Shown here piece after piece: positions 1 through 9,649 of a DNA stretch of 64,000 nucleotides. The DNA comes from Anaerovorax odorimutans (lineage in GTDB: Bacteria; Bacillota; Clostridia; Peptostreptococcales; Anaerovoracaceae), in NCBI RefSeq assembly GCF_024459955.1, contig NZ_JANFXK010000003.1, positions 124,001 to 188,000 of the forward strand, written 5' to 3'. Every line of letters begins with the position of its first letter. Position 1 is the stretch's first letter. The notes under the pieces were generated by a model. The model worked only from the letters and a program-made list of their open reading frames with translations. It ran no database searches and was not told the origin of the DNA. Made by a program: the position numbers and the translations under genes.

Positions 1-320
1 AAGAGCATGATTCCGGTGGAAAGCCCCTGGGCCAGATTAGAACCGGAGGAAGCAAAGCGGTCCGTCAGATTCTGAAACCGTTTATCCAGATCCACAATAT
101 ATCCGAAGAGACTGCCTGCTGCCAGACTCAGAATAAAGAGCACCGGGAACTTGCTGTTGGGCATGTTTTGAACGAGAGTATTGATGCCCAGCGCCACGGC
201 CGCCAAACCCATAGCATTGAGCAAGGCGTCCTGATACTGCTGCTTGATGCCCTTTTTTATCACACTGCCTATAACACTTCCTGCCAGAATCGTGCAGGTG
301 TTCACGATTGTACCGATCAT
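1..320 (-). CDS. DUF554 family membrane protein (3' part missing at window edge)
   Basis: Reading the minus strand from the ATG at 320 gives an open frame of about 106 codons running off the left edge. It begins MIGTIVNTCTILAGSVIGS, followed by further hydrophobic stretches. The N-terminal MIGT-N-x8-G pattern and alternating membrane segments are typical of the DUF554 (YdfK/YqgA-like) integral membrane family, whose transport or other function is unknown. A GGAGG lies eight bases upstream of the start. The gene lies just downstream of the merR-type gene on the same strand. The family call rests only on the N-terminal half. Confidence 0.75.
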   Translation of the reverse strand, partial: MIGTIVNTCTILAGSVIGSVIKKGIKQQYQDALLNAMGLAAVALGINTLVQNMPNSKFPVLFILSLAAGSLFGYIVDLDKRFQNLTDRFASSGSNLAQGLSTGIML

Positions 321-402
321 ATCCGTTTCCTCCGCAATTATTTCTGGAGAAAGTATAAACCCTCCAGCTGGTGGAGGGTCAAATTGTTTTTCTGTTTATT
401 TT

Positions 403-1227
403 TTAAGGCATATTTTTTCGCACCGGTATCTGGATTTCTGTCACGAATTGAGAAATGTCGCCGGTCAGCCCCGAATCAATAATAGTGATCTCTACCGAAT
501 CGCCTGCGATCCAATAACCCTTGGCGTCGATATAATCGGCGAGCTTTTCATAATAAAAAGCCGATTTCTTATGGGTATCTGAAAAAGCTACTGTCACATA
601 ATCACCCTGCGGCAGAATATCCGCGCTGCCTTCCGCTTCATCTCCTTCTTCAAAGATGAGAAAAATGCCCGAAAAAACGTCAAACTTTCTGCGCAAGAGA
701 TTGTCTTGAGACACAGTGAGCCCTACCTTTCCCAGAAAAATGATCGGCCCCAGGCTATTTTGCTGCTCCAGCTCCCGGATAGGATGCTCCAGATCATCGT
801 CCGCCGTAATTTCTTTGCGGAGCAGCGCTGCCTTTCGCTCCGGCAGATAAACCTCACGAATTTCTTCCAGGATGGACGATGCCGCATACTCAAGGGTGCT
901 GATCCGCTGTTCCAGCTTTCGCCGGACCCGTTCCATCTGCCGTATTTTTTCCCCCGTGGCCTCTTCCTGCTCTCTTAGCAGCTCCATCATGCGATCCGTA
1001 CTTTTATGCTCGAAAAAACGCATGATGTTTTTCAGCGGCGTATCCAGAGCCCGCAGATACAAAATCGTGTTCAGCCTTTCAAACTGCTGGGTGGAATAGT
1101 ACCGGTATCCGGTGCGTTTGTCCACCTCAGAAGGCTGCAGCAATCCGATCTGATCGTAATAACGCAGTGTGCGGATATTGATGCGAAACAGTTTTGCCAC
1201 CTGTCCGATGGAAAAAAGGTCTTTCAT
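403..1227 (-). CDS. MerR family transcriptional regulator with GyrI-like effector domain
   Basis: The 274-residue protein opens with a MerR winged helix: FSIGQVAKLF, then TLRYYDQIGLLQP and GYRYYS (residues about 5-45). A coiled-coil dimerisation helix follows (about 75-125). The C-terminal half (about 125-270) resembles the GyrI/BmrR-type small-molecule-binding fold found in multidrug-sensing MerR regulators. It probably binds an operator between non-optimally spaced -35/-10 elements and responds to a ligand, but neither target nor ligand is visible. It follows coaE by 13 bases, so it is probably the last or second-last gene of the polA-coaE transcript. Confidence 0.85.
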   Translation of the reverse strand: MKDLFSIGQVAKLFRINIRTLRYYDQIGLLQPSEVDKRTGYRYYSTQQFERLNTILYLRALDTPLKNIMRFFEHKSTDRMMELLREQEEATGEKIRQMERVRRKLEQRISTLEYAASSILEEIREVYLPERKAALLRKEITADDDLEHPIRELEQQNSLGPIIFLGKVGLTVSQDNLLRRKFDVFSGIFLIFEEGDEAEGSADILPQGDYVTVAFSDTHKKSAFYYEKLADYIDAKGYWIAGDSVEITIIDSGLTGDISQFVTEIQIPVRKNMP

Positions 1228-1240
1228 GAGTCACCGTCCT

Positions 1241-1831
1241 TTATATCTGATCGATCATATGCTGCAGCTTATTCTCCAACGCTTGTCTGCTGCCGGAATT
1301 GTCGATAACCATATCGGCCCGGCGCTTTTTCTCATCATCATCCAGCTGACTGCTGATTCTGGCTCTGACTTCTTCCGGCGTCGTCCCGTCTCTCCGGCAG
1401 ACTCTTTGGATGCGTATCTCCTGATCTGCCGTCAGCACCCAGACCTGGCTGCATTTTTTTTCCAAACCTGTTTCAAAAAGCAGCGGCGCATCGATGACAA
1501 TCGCTCTGCAGGCTGACTCTGCGCTTAATTTCCGAAGTCTGTCGTCAATGACCCGGATGATCGTTCCATGCATGATCCGATCCAGCTCCTGCCTCTTGGT
1601 TTTATCGGTAAAGACAATCGCAGCCAGACCCTTCCGGTCCAGACTGCCATCCTTTTTTATGATTCCCTCTCCAAAAACCACTTCAAGCTTTTTCAGCAGA
1701 GGCTCTCCCGGCTCTACCACCGCCCTCGCGATCTTATCGGCGTCAATAATGGCAAAACCCCTTTCCGCTAAAAATGCGGAAGCCGTAGATTTCCCCGTTC
1801 CAATACCTCCTGTCAGTCCAATTATCTCCAT
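1241..1831 (-). CDS. coaE: Dephospho-CoA kinase
   Basis: This 196-residue protein matches CoaE in length and layout. The P-loop GGIGTGKST sits at residues 8-16, followed by the family's GFAIIDADKIARAVVEPG region and a VIDAPLLFETGLEKK segment. CoaE catalyses the last step of coenzyme A synthesis, phosphorylating dephospho-CoA on the 3'-hydroxyl in the cytoplasm. The gene lies 22 bases downstream of polA on the same strand; a polA-coaE order is common in Firmicutes. Pantothenate genes lie 7 kb upstream in this window, but in a separate unit. Confidence 0.95.
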   Translation of the reverse strand: MEIIGLTGGIGTGKSTASAFLAERGFAIIDADKIARAVVEPGEPLLKKLEVVFGEGIIKKDGSLDRKGLAAIVFTDKTKRQELDRIMHGTIIRVIDDRLRKLSAESACRAIVIDAPLLFETGLEKKCSQVWVLTADQEIRIQRVCRRDGTTPEEVRARISSQLDDDEKKRRADMVIDNSGSRQALENKLQHMIDQI

Positions 1832-1853
1832 AGCTCGCTTTGCTCCTGTTTTT

Positions 1854-4517
1854 CTATTTCAAATCATACCAGCTGTCGCCCTGATTGAGATCCACCACCA
1901 GCTTTGCTTTCAGCTTAATGGCATTTTCCATGTTTTCTGCCAGCAAGCGCTCAATAATATCCTGCTCTTCCTTGCAGGTTTCGATAATCAGTTCGTCGTG
2001 GACCTGCAGAATCAGTCTGGATTTCAATCCCTGTTCCTTGAGCTGCCGATACACTTTAATCATCGCCAGCTTGATAATATCCGCTGCGCTGCCCTGGATC
2101 GGGCTGTTCATCGCCAGTCTTTCGCCCACCTGGCGGACCATGTAGTTGGAAGCGCCAATCTCATTGATATAACGCTTTCTCCCCATAATTGTGCTTACAT
2201 AGCCCTGCTCCTTGCAAAACTGTACCTGTTGGTCCATGAAGACCTTAACGGCTGCGTGCTTTTCAAAGTAAGCCTTGATATAAGCGTCCGCGTCTTTCCT
2301 CGTTATGTGAAGCTCCGAGGAAAGCCCGAAGGCGCTCATGCCATAGATTACACCGAAATTGACCGCCTTAGCCCTGCTCCGTTCTTCAATGGTAATCTGT
2401 TCTTTGGGGACTCCAAGCACATTGGCTGCTGTCGTTCTGTGGATATCCTCGCCCTGGTTAAAGGCGTCAATCAGAGCCGGATCATCGGCCATATGAGCCA
2501 GAACCCGCAGCTCGATCTGCGAATAGTCCGCTCCTACCAGAGTATGGTTCTCATCCTCCGGTACAAAAGCCTTTCTCAGCTGCCGCCCAAAAGCCTGGCG
2601 GATAGGAATATTCTGCAGATTGGGTTCCGTACAGCTGATACGTCCGGTCGCTGTCACCGTCTGGTTGAAATGAGCATGAATTTTATTGTTTTCGTCGATC
2701 AGAGGAAGCAGCCCTTCGATGTAGGTGCTGTTGAGCTTAGTCAGGGTACGATACTCTAAAATCAGGGGAACGATCTCATGCTCATCAATGATCTTTTCCA
2801 GAGTTTCCGCACTGGTGGAATAACCCCGCTTCGTCTTTTTCCCCGCCGTAAGACCCAATTTGTCAAAGAGGATCGGGCCCAGCTGCGCGGGGGAATTGAT
2901 ATTAAAGGATTCCCCGGCCAGGTCATAGATTTTCTGAGTAATGGTCTCCACCTGAGCGGTGATCACCTCCCCCAGATCCGTCAGTTCTTTGCGGTCCACA
3001 GTGAAGCCATCCCGCTCCATAGCTGCCATGACCTCGATCAGAGGCAGTTCCACCTCATAAAGCACCTTCTGCAGATCTTCGCTTTCGATTTTCTGTTCCA
3101 GCACCGGCATCAGACTGAGAACCGTGGCGCACCATTGGAGTCCATAGGTGCTGTAGACTTCCGTAGGATCACTGAATAGATCCACCTGACTGTTGTTTTC
3201 AAAGAACTCTTTTTCATCCTCCAGGCTCTCATGAAAATATTCATAGGCCAGAGTCTTTAGGTTATAGTTGCTGCGCCCGGACTCCAACACATATTGACCG
3301 ATTGCCGTATCAAAGCCGGAACAGCAGGAAGTCAAGCCATAATTCATCAGCATATAGTAATCATTTTTCAAATCGTGCCCGATAAAGCAGGGTTCCTTCT
3401 CATTGAAAAGCGCCATCACCGCCGTTAAGGTTTCTTCCTTTTCACAGTTGATATAGTAATATTGTCGATCGGTTGACATAATTCCAATACCGTAAATTTT
3501 CGGTCTGGCAACGTGATTGTAGTCGCCCAAAACTTTAACCGCTATTTTTTCGGTAAGATTTATATCCGCAATCTGCTGCGGCTCTCGAATTACAGTTTTT
3601 TCAACGTCCTCCGTGTCGATGATCGTTTGCTGCGCCGCGTTTTTAACAGCGTTTTTATCCAGTTTTTTCAGAAAGCTGTTGAATTCCAGCTTTGTGTAGA
3701 TCTGGATCAGCTGGTCGTAATCCGGCTCTTCCATCAGGAATTCACTGAAATCGATCTCAATGGGCACATTGGTGTTGATCGTTGCCAGCCGTTTGCTCAT
3801 GACTGCCAGCTGTACGTTGCCCTCAATTTTCTCTTTCAGCTTAGGACTGGTTATCTTGTCCGTATTGGCAATCAGCTCCTCTACGCTTCCGTACTCCAGG
3901 ATAAGCTTCTGAGCCGTTTTTTCTCCCACTCCGGGAAGTCCCGGAATATTGTCGGACTGGTCTCCCATCAGGCCCTTAAAATCAATGAACTGGGTTGGGG
4001 TAAATCCATATTTGTCGATCATGGCCTGTCTGTCGTAAATCTCAAACTGAGAGATTCCCCGTTTGGTTATGATGACCTTGGTCTTATCCGTGGCCAGCTG
4101 CAGTTCGTCCTTATCACCGGTGATAATCAGCGGTTCCAGTCCCTGCTCCTCCGCTTCTCTGGCAACTGTCCCGATGATATCGTCTGCTTCGAACCCTTCC
4201 ATTTCCAACAGTTTGATGTTCATGGCCCGGAGCACGTCTTTTAAAAGCGGCATCTGCATCACCAGTTCCGGCGGCATCTTTTTTCTTCCGGCCTTATATT
4301 CTTTGTATTCCTTATGGCGGAAGGTAGGAGCCTTCAGGTCAAAGGCAACGGTGATATAGCCCGGCTCGTAATCCTTTTCAATCTTTGTAAGCATATTGAG
4401 AAAGCCGTAGATTCCCTGCGTATAGATACCATCCTTGGTAATCATAGGGCGCTGCATTGCGTAATACGCCCGGTTTATCAAACTGTTTCCGTCAATAATG
4501 ACAATGGTTTTTTCCAT
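1854..4517 (-). CDS. polA: DNA polymerase I
   Basis: The 887-residue product has an N-terminal 5'-3' exonuclease domain (about 1-290; AFEGFEADDIIG-type region and GDQSDNIPGLPGVGEKTA), a central exonuclease-like domain (about 310-480) and a polymerase domain (about 500-887). Motif A GADYSQIELRVLAH, motif B around RAKAVNFGVIYG and motif C QVHDEL are intact. The central domain lacks the DxE motif and the last catalytic Tyr/Asp motif, so proofreading is probably absent, as in Bacillus PolA. It fills repair gaps and replaces Okazaki primers. The start has AAAGGAG seven bases upstream. Confidence 0.97.
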   Translation of the reverse strand: MEKTIVIIDGNSLINRAYYAMQRPMITKDGIYTQGIYGFLNMLTKIEKDYEPGYITVAFDLKAPTFRHKEYKEYKAGRKKMPPELVMQMPLLKDVLRAMNIKLLEMEGFEADDIIGTVAREAEEQGLEPLIITGDKDELQLATDKTKVIITKRGISQFEIYDRQAMIDKYGFTPTQFIDFKGLMGDQSDNIPGLPGVGEKTAQKLILEYGSVEELIANTDKITSPKLKEKIEGNVQLAVMSKRLATINTNVPIEIDFSEFLMEEPDYDQLIQIYTKLEFNSFLKKLDKNAVKNAAQQTIIDTEDVEKTVIREPQQIADINLTEKIAVKVLGDYNHVARPKIYGIGIMSTDRQYYYINCEKEETLTAVMALFNEKEPCFIGHDLKNDYYMLMNYGLTSCCSGFDTAIGQYVLESGRSNYNLKTLAYEYFHESLEDEKEFFENNSQVDLFSDPTEVYSTYGLQWCATVLSLMPVLEQKIESEDLQKVLYEVELPLIEVMAAMERDGFTVDRKELTDLGEVITAQVETITQKIYDLAGESFNINSPAQLGPILFDKLGLTAGKKTKRGYSTSAETLEKIIDEHEIVPLILEYRTLTKLNSTYIEGLLPLIDENNKIHAHFNQTVTATGRISCTEPNLQNIPIRQAFGRQLRKAFVPEDENHTLVGADYSQIELRVLAHMADDPALIDAFNQGEDIHRTTAANVLGVPKEQITIEERSRAKAVNFGVIYGMSAFGLSSELHITRKDADAYIKAYFEKHAAVKVFMDQQVQFCKEQGYVSTIMGRKRYINEIGASNYMVRQVGERLAMNSPIQGSAADIIKLAMIKVYRQLKEQGLKSRLILQVHDELIIETCKEEQDIIERLLAENMENAIKLKAKLVVDLNQGDSWYDLK

Positions 4518-4529
4518 GTTGTGCTCCTT

Positions 4530-6611
4530 TTATCTTGTCTTTATTTGTCTGGTCTTGCTGTAAGAGCCGTAAACCTTCTTACTGCCTGCCTTTTTGTAGG
4601 CGCGGACCTTCACATAATAAGTCTTGCCAGAGGCCAGTTTTTTAAAAGTCGTGGAGGTGGTGGATTTCTTCTTGATGTTGGCCGTTTTCTTCCCCTTCTT
4701 AAAGGATTTGTTCTGTGCGACCACAACCTGGTAGCCGCTGGCCTTGGAATCCTTTTTCCACTTTACGGAAAGGGTTCTGTATTTCCTGGATTTCGTGGAA
4801 GTAATGGTTGATTTTTTCGGCTTTACAGTTATCGTAACCTTCTTTGACGCGGATTTGTAAGTGGCGCTGGGTGCGGCGGAAATGGTGACAGTAGTTTTTC
4901 CCGGCCCTTTTATCGTCACTTTGCCCGATGAGCTGACTTTGACCACGCCGGTATTGCCGGACCTGTAATAAAGCTGTCCGTTCCCCTTTTTCCTCTTAGC
5001 ATTCAGCTTGAAGGCTTTATTTCCATAGGTTTTGGTATATTTGCTCTTTGCCGATATTGTCTGAGGAGCGCTGCCGGTTCCTGCAGCAAAGGCCTTTGCC
5101 AGCGCGTTGCCCAGTTCATATCTGTCCCGCCCGTCAGACAGCGGTGCTACGTTAGTCACATCGTACCAGCCGTCGCCGTCATTGATAAAGCTCTGGCCTT
5201 TGCTGAAATCAATGGACGAAGCGATATAATAGTCATAATCCGCCGTTTCGTTGGGCAGGAAATAGTACCGCCTTCCGTTTTCAGTAAAGGAAGAAGATAC
5301 GACAATAGAAAAGGTACATCCCTTGGGCACGCCGATAGAAGTGCCCAGATCCAGCGTGTGGTATCCTGCGTAAGGCACGGAGAAGGATTTGCTCACCTTC
5401 CTGACGCCGCTGGCCGGATTGGTGGAGGAAGGATTGATATAAATGGATACGTTCACCGTAGAATTGGCCGCGCAGGTATAGGTACCGACAGCCTTAATGA
5501 GTTCATCTTTTCTCGCTGTGTAGCGGTTGGCTGCGGAAATTTTTCCGCCCATGGCAAACTCTCCGTCCCCGGCACCAACACCGTCGTACTGATAGGCGGA
5601 GCTGTATTCATGGGAAGTTCCTCCAACGCTGTAGGCACGCGGTTCCGCTTCGAAGAAGGTTGGATTGCACAAGCTGGAATCGTAATAGGAGAGGTAGAAA
5701 TATCCGTTGTCTCCCCAATTGCTGCCCCAGCTGTTCCTCACAAGCCAGGCGCCGTTTCCTTTCCAGCCGCTGAAATAGATGTTGTCATCCCAGCCTACGA
5801 TAGCCACCTCATGGTTGGCGAGGGCTTTTCCGCCGTAATAGTAGCCGTATTTACCGTCAGCGTTTTTCTGCAGATTCTTATTGGGCACATAGTAAGAAAC
5901 GTCCACCGCTCCTTTATTTACCAGATAGTTCTTGATAACCCGTTTTGCCGTCGCGTTGTTATTGGCCGGTTCCGGCAGGAAGTCGGCGTTGCGGAGTCGG
6001 ATATCCGATACAGTCCTGAGGCCGGAAGAAAGACTTGTGGAATTTCCCACTCTGCTGTTATCCGCCGCTCCGTACCATCTTGCCAGTGTAGCCGCGGAAA
6101 ACCATCGGTTGCCCCCTTCGCTGAAAGGGCTTTTGCTCTGGGTAAGGATATGAGTGTCCTTCCCGGCGTAGGCGCTCTTGGTGGAAGTGTTGGCGCCCTT
6201 ATAGGTAAACCAGGTCAGATGGTTTTCGGACAGATCGATATTGGTTCCGGCAAGACCCCGCATGATGAGTCCGGATTCCATGGACGCGAGGGTACCGTAG
6301 GTCCAGCAGTTATCGTTTGATGCCTGGTCCCGAATTGCCGGCATTTTATTCACCAGCGAAAAGCTGGGATCCGATACGGAAGCCGCCCTGGCCGCTTTTT
6401 TAACCGCTGCCTGTCCCGGGTCCAAAAGCGAAGCGTCCTTTGTTCTGTAACGCAGTTCGCCGTCCACATCTTCAAGGCCTCCGATCTTCTCCACCCCTGA
6501 AAGAGACACCTTGGAACTCCCCTCTGCGAAGACTGCCGAGGCACCTGTCGTGCCAAACAAAGTCATCAGCATAACAAGCGTGATACATACCGATAAAATT
6601 CTTCTTTTCAT
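4530..6611 (-). CDS. Secreted papain-like (C1) cysteine protease with Ig-like and Fn3-like tail
   Basis: The 693-residue protein starts with a signal peptide (KRR, a hydrophobic core and a cleavage-like ASAVFA near residue 30). A C1-family peptidase domain follows: QASNDNCWTYGTLAS puts the catalytic Cys at 102, NHEVAIVGWDDN the His at 267, and VRNSWGSNWG the Asn at 293. A Lectin-like/beta-sandwich segment follows (about 340-510), then a BIG2-like Ig domain (about 520-600) and a Lys-rich fibronectin III-like domain at the C-terminus. It is probably exported and acts on peptides or surface proteins. It sits 12 bases upstream of polA, an odd partner for a replication gene. Confidence 0.88.
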   Translation of the reverse strand: MKRRILSVCITLVMLMTLFGTTGASAVFAEGSSKVSLSGVEKIGGLEDVDGELRYRTKDASLLDPGQAAVKKAARAASVSDPSFSLVNKMPAIRDQASNDNCWTYGTLASMESGLIMRGLAGTNIDLSENHLTWFTYKGANTSTKSAYAGKDTHILTQSKSPFSEGGNRWFSAATLARWYGAADNSRVGNSTSLSSGLRTVSDIRLRNADFLPEPANNNATAKRVIKNYLVNKGAVDVSYYVPNKNLQKNADGKYGYYYGGKALANHEVAIVGWDDNIYFSGWKGNGAWLVRNSWGSNWGDNGYFYLSYYDSSLCNPTFFEAEPRAYSVGGTSHEYSSAYQYDGVGAGDGEFAMGGKISAANRYTARKDELIKAVGTYTCAANSTVNVSIYINPSSTNPASGVRKVSKSFSVPYAGYHTLDLGTSIGVPKGCTFSIVVSSSFTENGRRYYFLPNETADYDYYIASSIDFSKGQSFINDGDGWYDVTNVAPLSDGRDRYELGNALAKAFAAGTGSAPQTISAKSKYTKTYGNKAFKLNAKRKKGNGQLYYRSGNTGVVKVSSSGKVTIKGPGKTTVTISAAPSATYKSASKKVTITVKPKKSTITSTKSRKYRTLSVKWKKDSKASGYQVVVAQNKSFKKGKKTANIKKKSTTSTTFKKLASGKTYYVKVRAYKKAGSKKVYGSYSKTRQIKTR

Positions 6612-6721
6612 AGCTTCTCCAATCCATTGTTCAATTAGTCAATATTGTATTTATTATACCAAAGATCCGGCCGCTATGCAGTATATTTCTTCAAAGGGTT
6701 GTTTTCCTGAAAAAGGTCAGC

Positions 6722-6764
6722 AAAAAACCGGGGAGCAGAGAAAATATTTCCTCCGCAGCCCCGG
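6722..6764 (-). terminator. Intrinsic terminator of htpG
   Basis: On the minus strand a long hairpin (outer stem CCGGGG/CCCCGG, inner stem about ten pairs, loop TA) is followed directly by TTTTTT. It lies 18-60 bases after the htpG stop and before the protease gene, so it should end the htpG transcript. Confidence 0.85.
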
Positions 6765-6782
6765 ATCACAATGGATGCTTAT

Positions 6783-8669
6783 TTATTTTGTCATCAATTC
6801 ACAAACCGCATTGGAGAACGCCACCGGGTCCTCCACAGGCAGCCCTTCGATCATCAGAGCCTGGTCATACAGCAGCTTTGTATAAGTTCCTACTGCGTCT
6901 TTGTCTTCCTTGTAGGTTTTATTCAGAGTCTCCAGGATCGGATGCTTGGCATTGATTTCCAGTACCCGTTCAGCCTGCACCTTCTGGTCAACCGGCATGG
7001 AATTGAGCACCTTTTCCATGTCTATGGAAAGGCCGCCCTTGGCAGTCAGGCAGACCGGATGGCTCTTGAGTCTCTGAGTCAGACGGACCTCTGTAACCTT
7101 GTCTCCCAGACATTCTTTCATGTAGGACAGCATATCTTTGCTTTCCTCAGCCTGCTTTTCCGCCGCTTCTTTTTCTTCCTTGCTCTCCTCGATTTCCAGA
7201 TCATCGCTGGAAACGGATTTGAATTCCTTCTCATCGAAGGCCCGCAGCATCTGCAGAGCAAATTCGTCAATATCCTCCGTCAGGTAGAGGATTTCGTAAT
7301 CCTTATCCTTTAAGAGTTCCGTCTGCGGCAGCTTGTCGATCTTCTCCGTGGTTTCGCCGCATGCGTAGTAGATGTATTTCTGTTCCGGCTTCATTCTGGA
7401 AACGTATTCAGGCAGCGTAACCAGCGCTTTTTCCTTGGAGGAATGGAACATAACCAGATCCTGCAGGACTTCTTTATGGGCGCCGAACTGATCGTAAATT
7501 CCGTATTTCAGCTGAAGGCCGAAATTCTTAAAGAATTCCACGTACTTGTCTCTGTCCGTATTGAGCATCGTCAGAAGTTCGTTCTTGATCTTCTTTTCCA
7601 GACGGGAAGCGATGGCTTTCAGCTGACGGTCATGCTGGAGCATTTCTCTGGAAATATTCAGAGACAGGTCCTGAGAGTCCACAAGTCCTCTGACAAAGCT
7701 GAAATAATCCGGGAGCAGATCCGCGCACTTGTCCATGATCAGCACGCCGGAGGAATAAAGCTGCAGGCCCTTTTCAAAATCCTTCGTATAGTAATTATAC
7801 GGCGTCTGCGAGGGAATGAACAGCAGAGCGTTGTAGCTGGTCACGCCTTCCACGTTGGTATGGATCACCTTTGCCGGGTCCGTAAAATCGTAGAATTTTT
7901 CTTTATAGAAGTTATTGTAGTCTTCATCTTTCAGCTCGCTTTTATTCTTCTTCCACAGCGGAACCATGCTGTTGAGGGTTTCCATTTCCGAATAGGTTTC
8001 GTACTCGTCCTCGCTGCCCTCTTTCAGCTTTTGTTTTTCTACCATCATCTGAATCGGGTAGCGGATGTAATCGGAATAGCGGCTGATCAGGTTCTTGATC
8101 TTGTAAGTATCCAGGTATTCGCTGTATTTTTCATCATCGGTGTCCGCCTTCAGTTCGAGGGTGATCACCGTACCGTTGCTCTCTTTTTCGCATTCTTTGA
8201 TCGTATATCCGTCCGCGCCGCTGGATTCCCACTGATAGGCAGTCTCTTCGCCGAAAGCTTTGCTGACAACAGTCACCTTCTCGCTGACCATGAAGGCGGA
8301 ATAAAAGCCGACGCCGAACTGGCCGATAATGTCGATATCGTCCTTGCCTTCGGTTTCCTGTTTGAAGTCCAGTGAACCGCTCTTGGCGATGGTTCCCAGA
8401 TTCTTTTCCAGTTCATCCTTGGTCATACCCATGCCGTTGTCGATGATCTTCAAGGTGCGGTCATCCTTGTTCGGCTCGATAGTGATAGAAAAATCTTCTC
8501 TGGAAAGTCCTGTATTGCCCTCTGTCAGGCTGCGGTAATATAGTTTGTCAATGGCATCGCTGGCATTGGAGATAAGCTCTCTCAGGAAAATTTCTTTATG
8601 GGTGTAGATGGAATTGATCATCAGATCCAAAAGTCTTTTCGATTCTGCTTTAAACTGTTTCTTTGCCAT
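6783..8669 (-). CDS. htpG: Molecular chaperone HtpG (bacterial Hsp90)
   Basis: The product is 628 residues from the ATG at 8669, which has AAAGGAG eight bases upstream. An in-frame ATG at 8708 lies inside the CIRCE operator and is not the likely start. The GHKL ATPase domain is clear ([34 protein letters not shown]), followed by middle and dimerisation domains ([22 protein letters not shown]). HtpG is an ATP-dependent cytosolic chaperone. It appears monocistronic: its own sigma-A promoter, CIRCE operator and terminator flank it, indicating HrcA-type heat-shock control. Confidence 0.97.
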   Translation of the reverse strand: MAKKQFKAESKRLLDLMINSIYTHKEIFLRELISNASDAIDKLYYRSLTEGNTGLSREDFSITIEPNKDDRTLKIIDNGMGMTKDELEKNLGTIAKSGSLDFKQETEGKDDIDIIGQFGVGFYSAFMVSEKVTVVSKAFGEETAYQWESSGADGYTIKECEKESNGTVITLELKADTDDEKYSEYLDTYKIKNLISRYSDYIRYPIQMMVEKQKLKEGSEDEYETYSEMETLNSMVPLWKKNKSELKDEDYNNFYKEKFYDFTDPAKVIHTNVEGVTSYNALLFIPSQTPYNYYTKDFEKGLQLYSSGVLIMDKCADLLPDYFSFVRGLVDSQDLSLNISREMLQHDRQLKAIASRLEKKIKNELLTMLNTDRDKYVEFFKNFGLQLKYGIYDQFGAHKEVLQDLVMFHSSKEKALVTLPEYVSRMKPEQKYIYYACGETTEKIDKLPQTELLKDKDYEILYLTEDIDEFALQMLRAFDEKEFKSVSSDDLEIEESKEEKEAAEKQAEESKDMLSYMKECLGDKVTEVRLTQRLKSHPVCLTAKGGLSIDMEKVLNSMPVDQKVQAERVLEINAKHPILETLNKTYKEDKDAVGTYTKLLYDQALMIEGLPVEDPVAFSNAVCELMTK

Positions 8670-8697
8670 AATACATTCTCCTTTAAATTTAAAAATG

Positions 8698-8724
8698 TTA
8701 GCACTCATTTCTATCGAGTGCTAA
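8698..8724 (-). promoter_or_regulatory. CIRCE operator (HrcA binding site) of htpG
   Basis: The sequence TTAGCACTC-N9-GAGTGCTAA is a perfect match to the CIRCE inverted repeat. It lies in the 5' untranslated region of htpG, directly downstream of the promoter at 8729-8757. HrcA is the known CIRCE repressor; its gene is not in this window. Confidence 0.95.
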
Positions 8725-8728
8725 CATT

Positions 8729-8757
8729 ACTATACATCAACTATTTTCCGAAATCAA
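8729..8757 (-). promoter_or_regulatory. Sigma-A promoter of htpG
   Basis: On the minus strand a -35 TTGATT and a -10 TATAGT are separated by 17 bases. The expected transcription start falls at or in the CIRCE element, the usual arrangement for HrcA repression. Confidence 0.75.
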
Positions 8758-8797
8758 GGGGGTCTTGCCCAAATTTTTTATTTTTTTCCTGCACGGC

Positions 8798-9640
8798 CTA
8801 TTCCCACATATAATTGTCGATCAGCCGGGTCTTACCCAGTTTGACCGCCGCGGCGATGAGCGCCGGTTTTTCCAGAACCGCGGCCGGCTGCAGGTTCTCC
8901 CCGTCCACCAACTCAATGTAATCGATCTGGGCCAGCGGTTCCGACCGGATCATGCGCATCATTTCATTCTTAATTGTTTCCGGGTCCTTTTCTCCCTGAT
9001 GAAGCAGGGTTTCTGCCCGGGCAAGGGCCTTATGAAGAATGACGGACGCCTTTCGTTCCTCTTCGGAAAGGTAAGTGTTCCGCGAGCTTTTTGCCAGACC
9101 GTCGGCCTCCCTCACCGTGGGACAGCCCACCACTTCCAGATCAAAATCCAGATCCCGCACCATTTTTTTGATAACTGCCAGCTGTTGGGCATCCTTTTGT
9201 CCAAAATAGGCCCGGTCCGGCGCCGCAATATGGAAAAGCTTGCTGACTACCGTACAGACACCGCGAAAATGTCCCGGCCGTCCGCTGCCGCAGAGGCCTT
9301 CTGTGATCGTGTCCATATCCACATAGGAGTAGAATCGCGGCGGATACATTTCCTCCGGCGATGGATGAAAGATCAGGTCCGCGCCTGCCTGCTCACAGCT
9401 CTTTTTATCTCTCTGAAAATCCCTGGGGTAGGTCTCCAGGTCTTCATTTTTTCCAAACTGCATGGGATTGACGAAGATGCTGACCACAGTCCTGTCATTT
9501 TCCGCCGCTGACCGCCGGATCAGACTTTCATGTCCTTCGTGGAGAAATCCCATGGTTGGAACAAGGCCTATGGAGAGACCCTGTTTCCGCCATTCTTTTA
9601 CCCTGTTCCGTACTTCCTGTTTTGTCGTTACTGTTTCCAT
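8798..9640 (-). CDS. panC: Pantothenate synthetase
   Basis: The 280-residue protein has the PanC signatures VPTMGFLHEGHESLIRRS (HIGH-like nucleotide-binding motif), SIFVNPMQFG, GRPGHFRGVCTVV and YFGQKDAQQLAVI. It condenses pantoate with beta-alanine using ATP in the cytoplasm. It is the last gene of the panG-panB-panC unit, nine bases after panB. No panD (aspartate decarboxylase) follows, so beta-alanine must come from elsewhere. Confidence 0.97.
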   Translation of the reverse strand: METVTTKQEVRNRVKEWRKQGLSIGLVPTMGFLHEGHESLIRRSAAENDRTVVSIFVNPMQFGKNEDLETYPRDFQRDKKSCEQAGADLIFHPSPEEMYPPRFYSYVDMDTITEGLCGSGRPGHFRGVCTVVSKLFHIAAPDRAYFGQKDAQQLAVIKKMVRDLDFDLEVVGCPTVREADGLAKSSRNTYLSEEERKASVILHKALARAETLLHQGEKDPETIKNEMMRMIRSEPLAQIDYIELVDGENLQPAAVLEKPALIAAAVKLGKTRLIDNYMWE

Positions 9641-9649
9641 CGTCTTCCC

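Noticed and set aside
1494-2759. 421-codon plus-strand frame
   Set aside because: It runs antisense over coaE and polA, whose motifs are unambiguous; no family features or ribosome site.
8670-8708. Upstream htpG start giving 13 extra residues
   Set aside because: The start codon would lie within the CIRCE operator and has no ribosome binding site; the ATG at 8669 has AAAGGAG.
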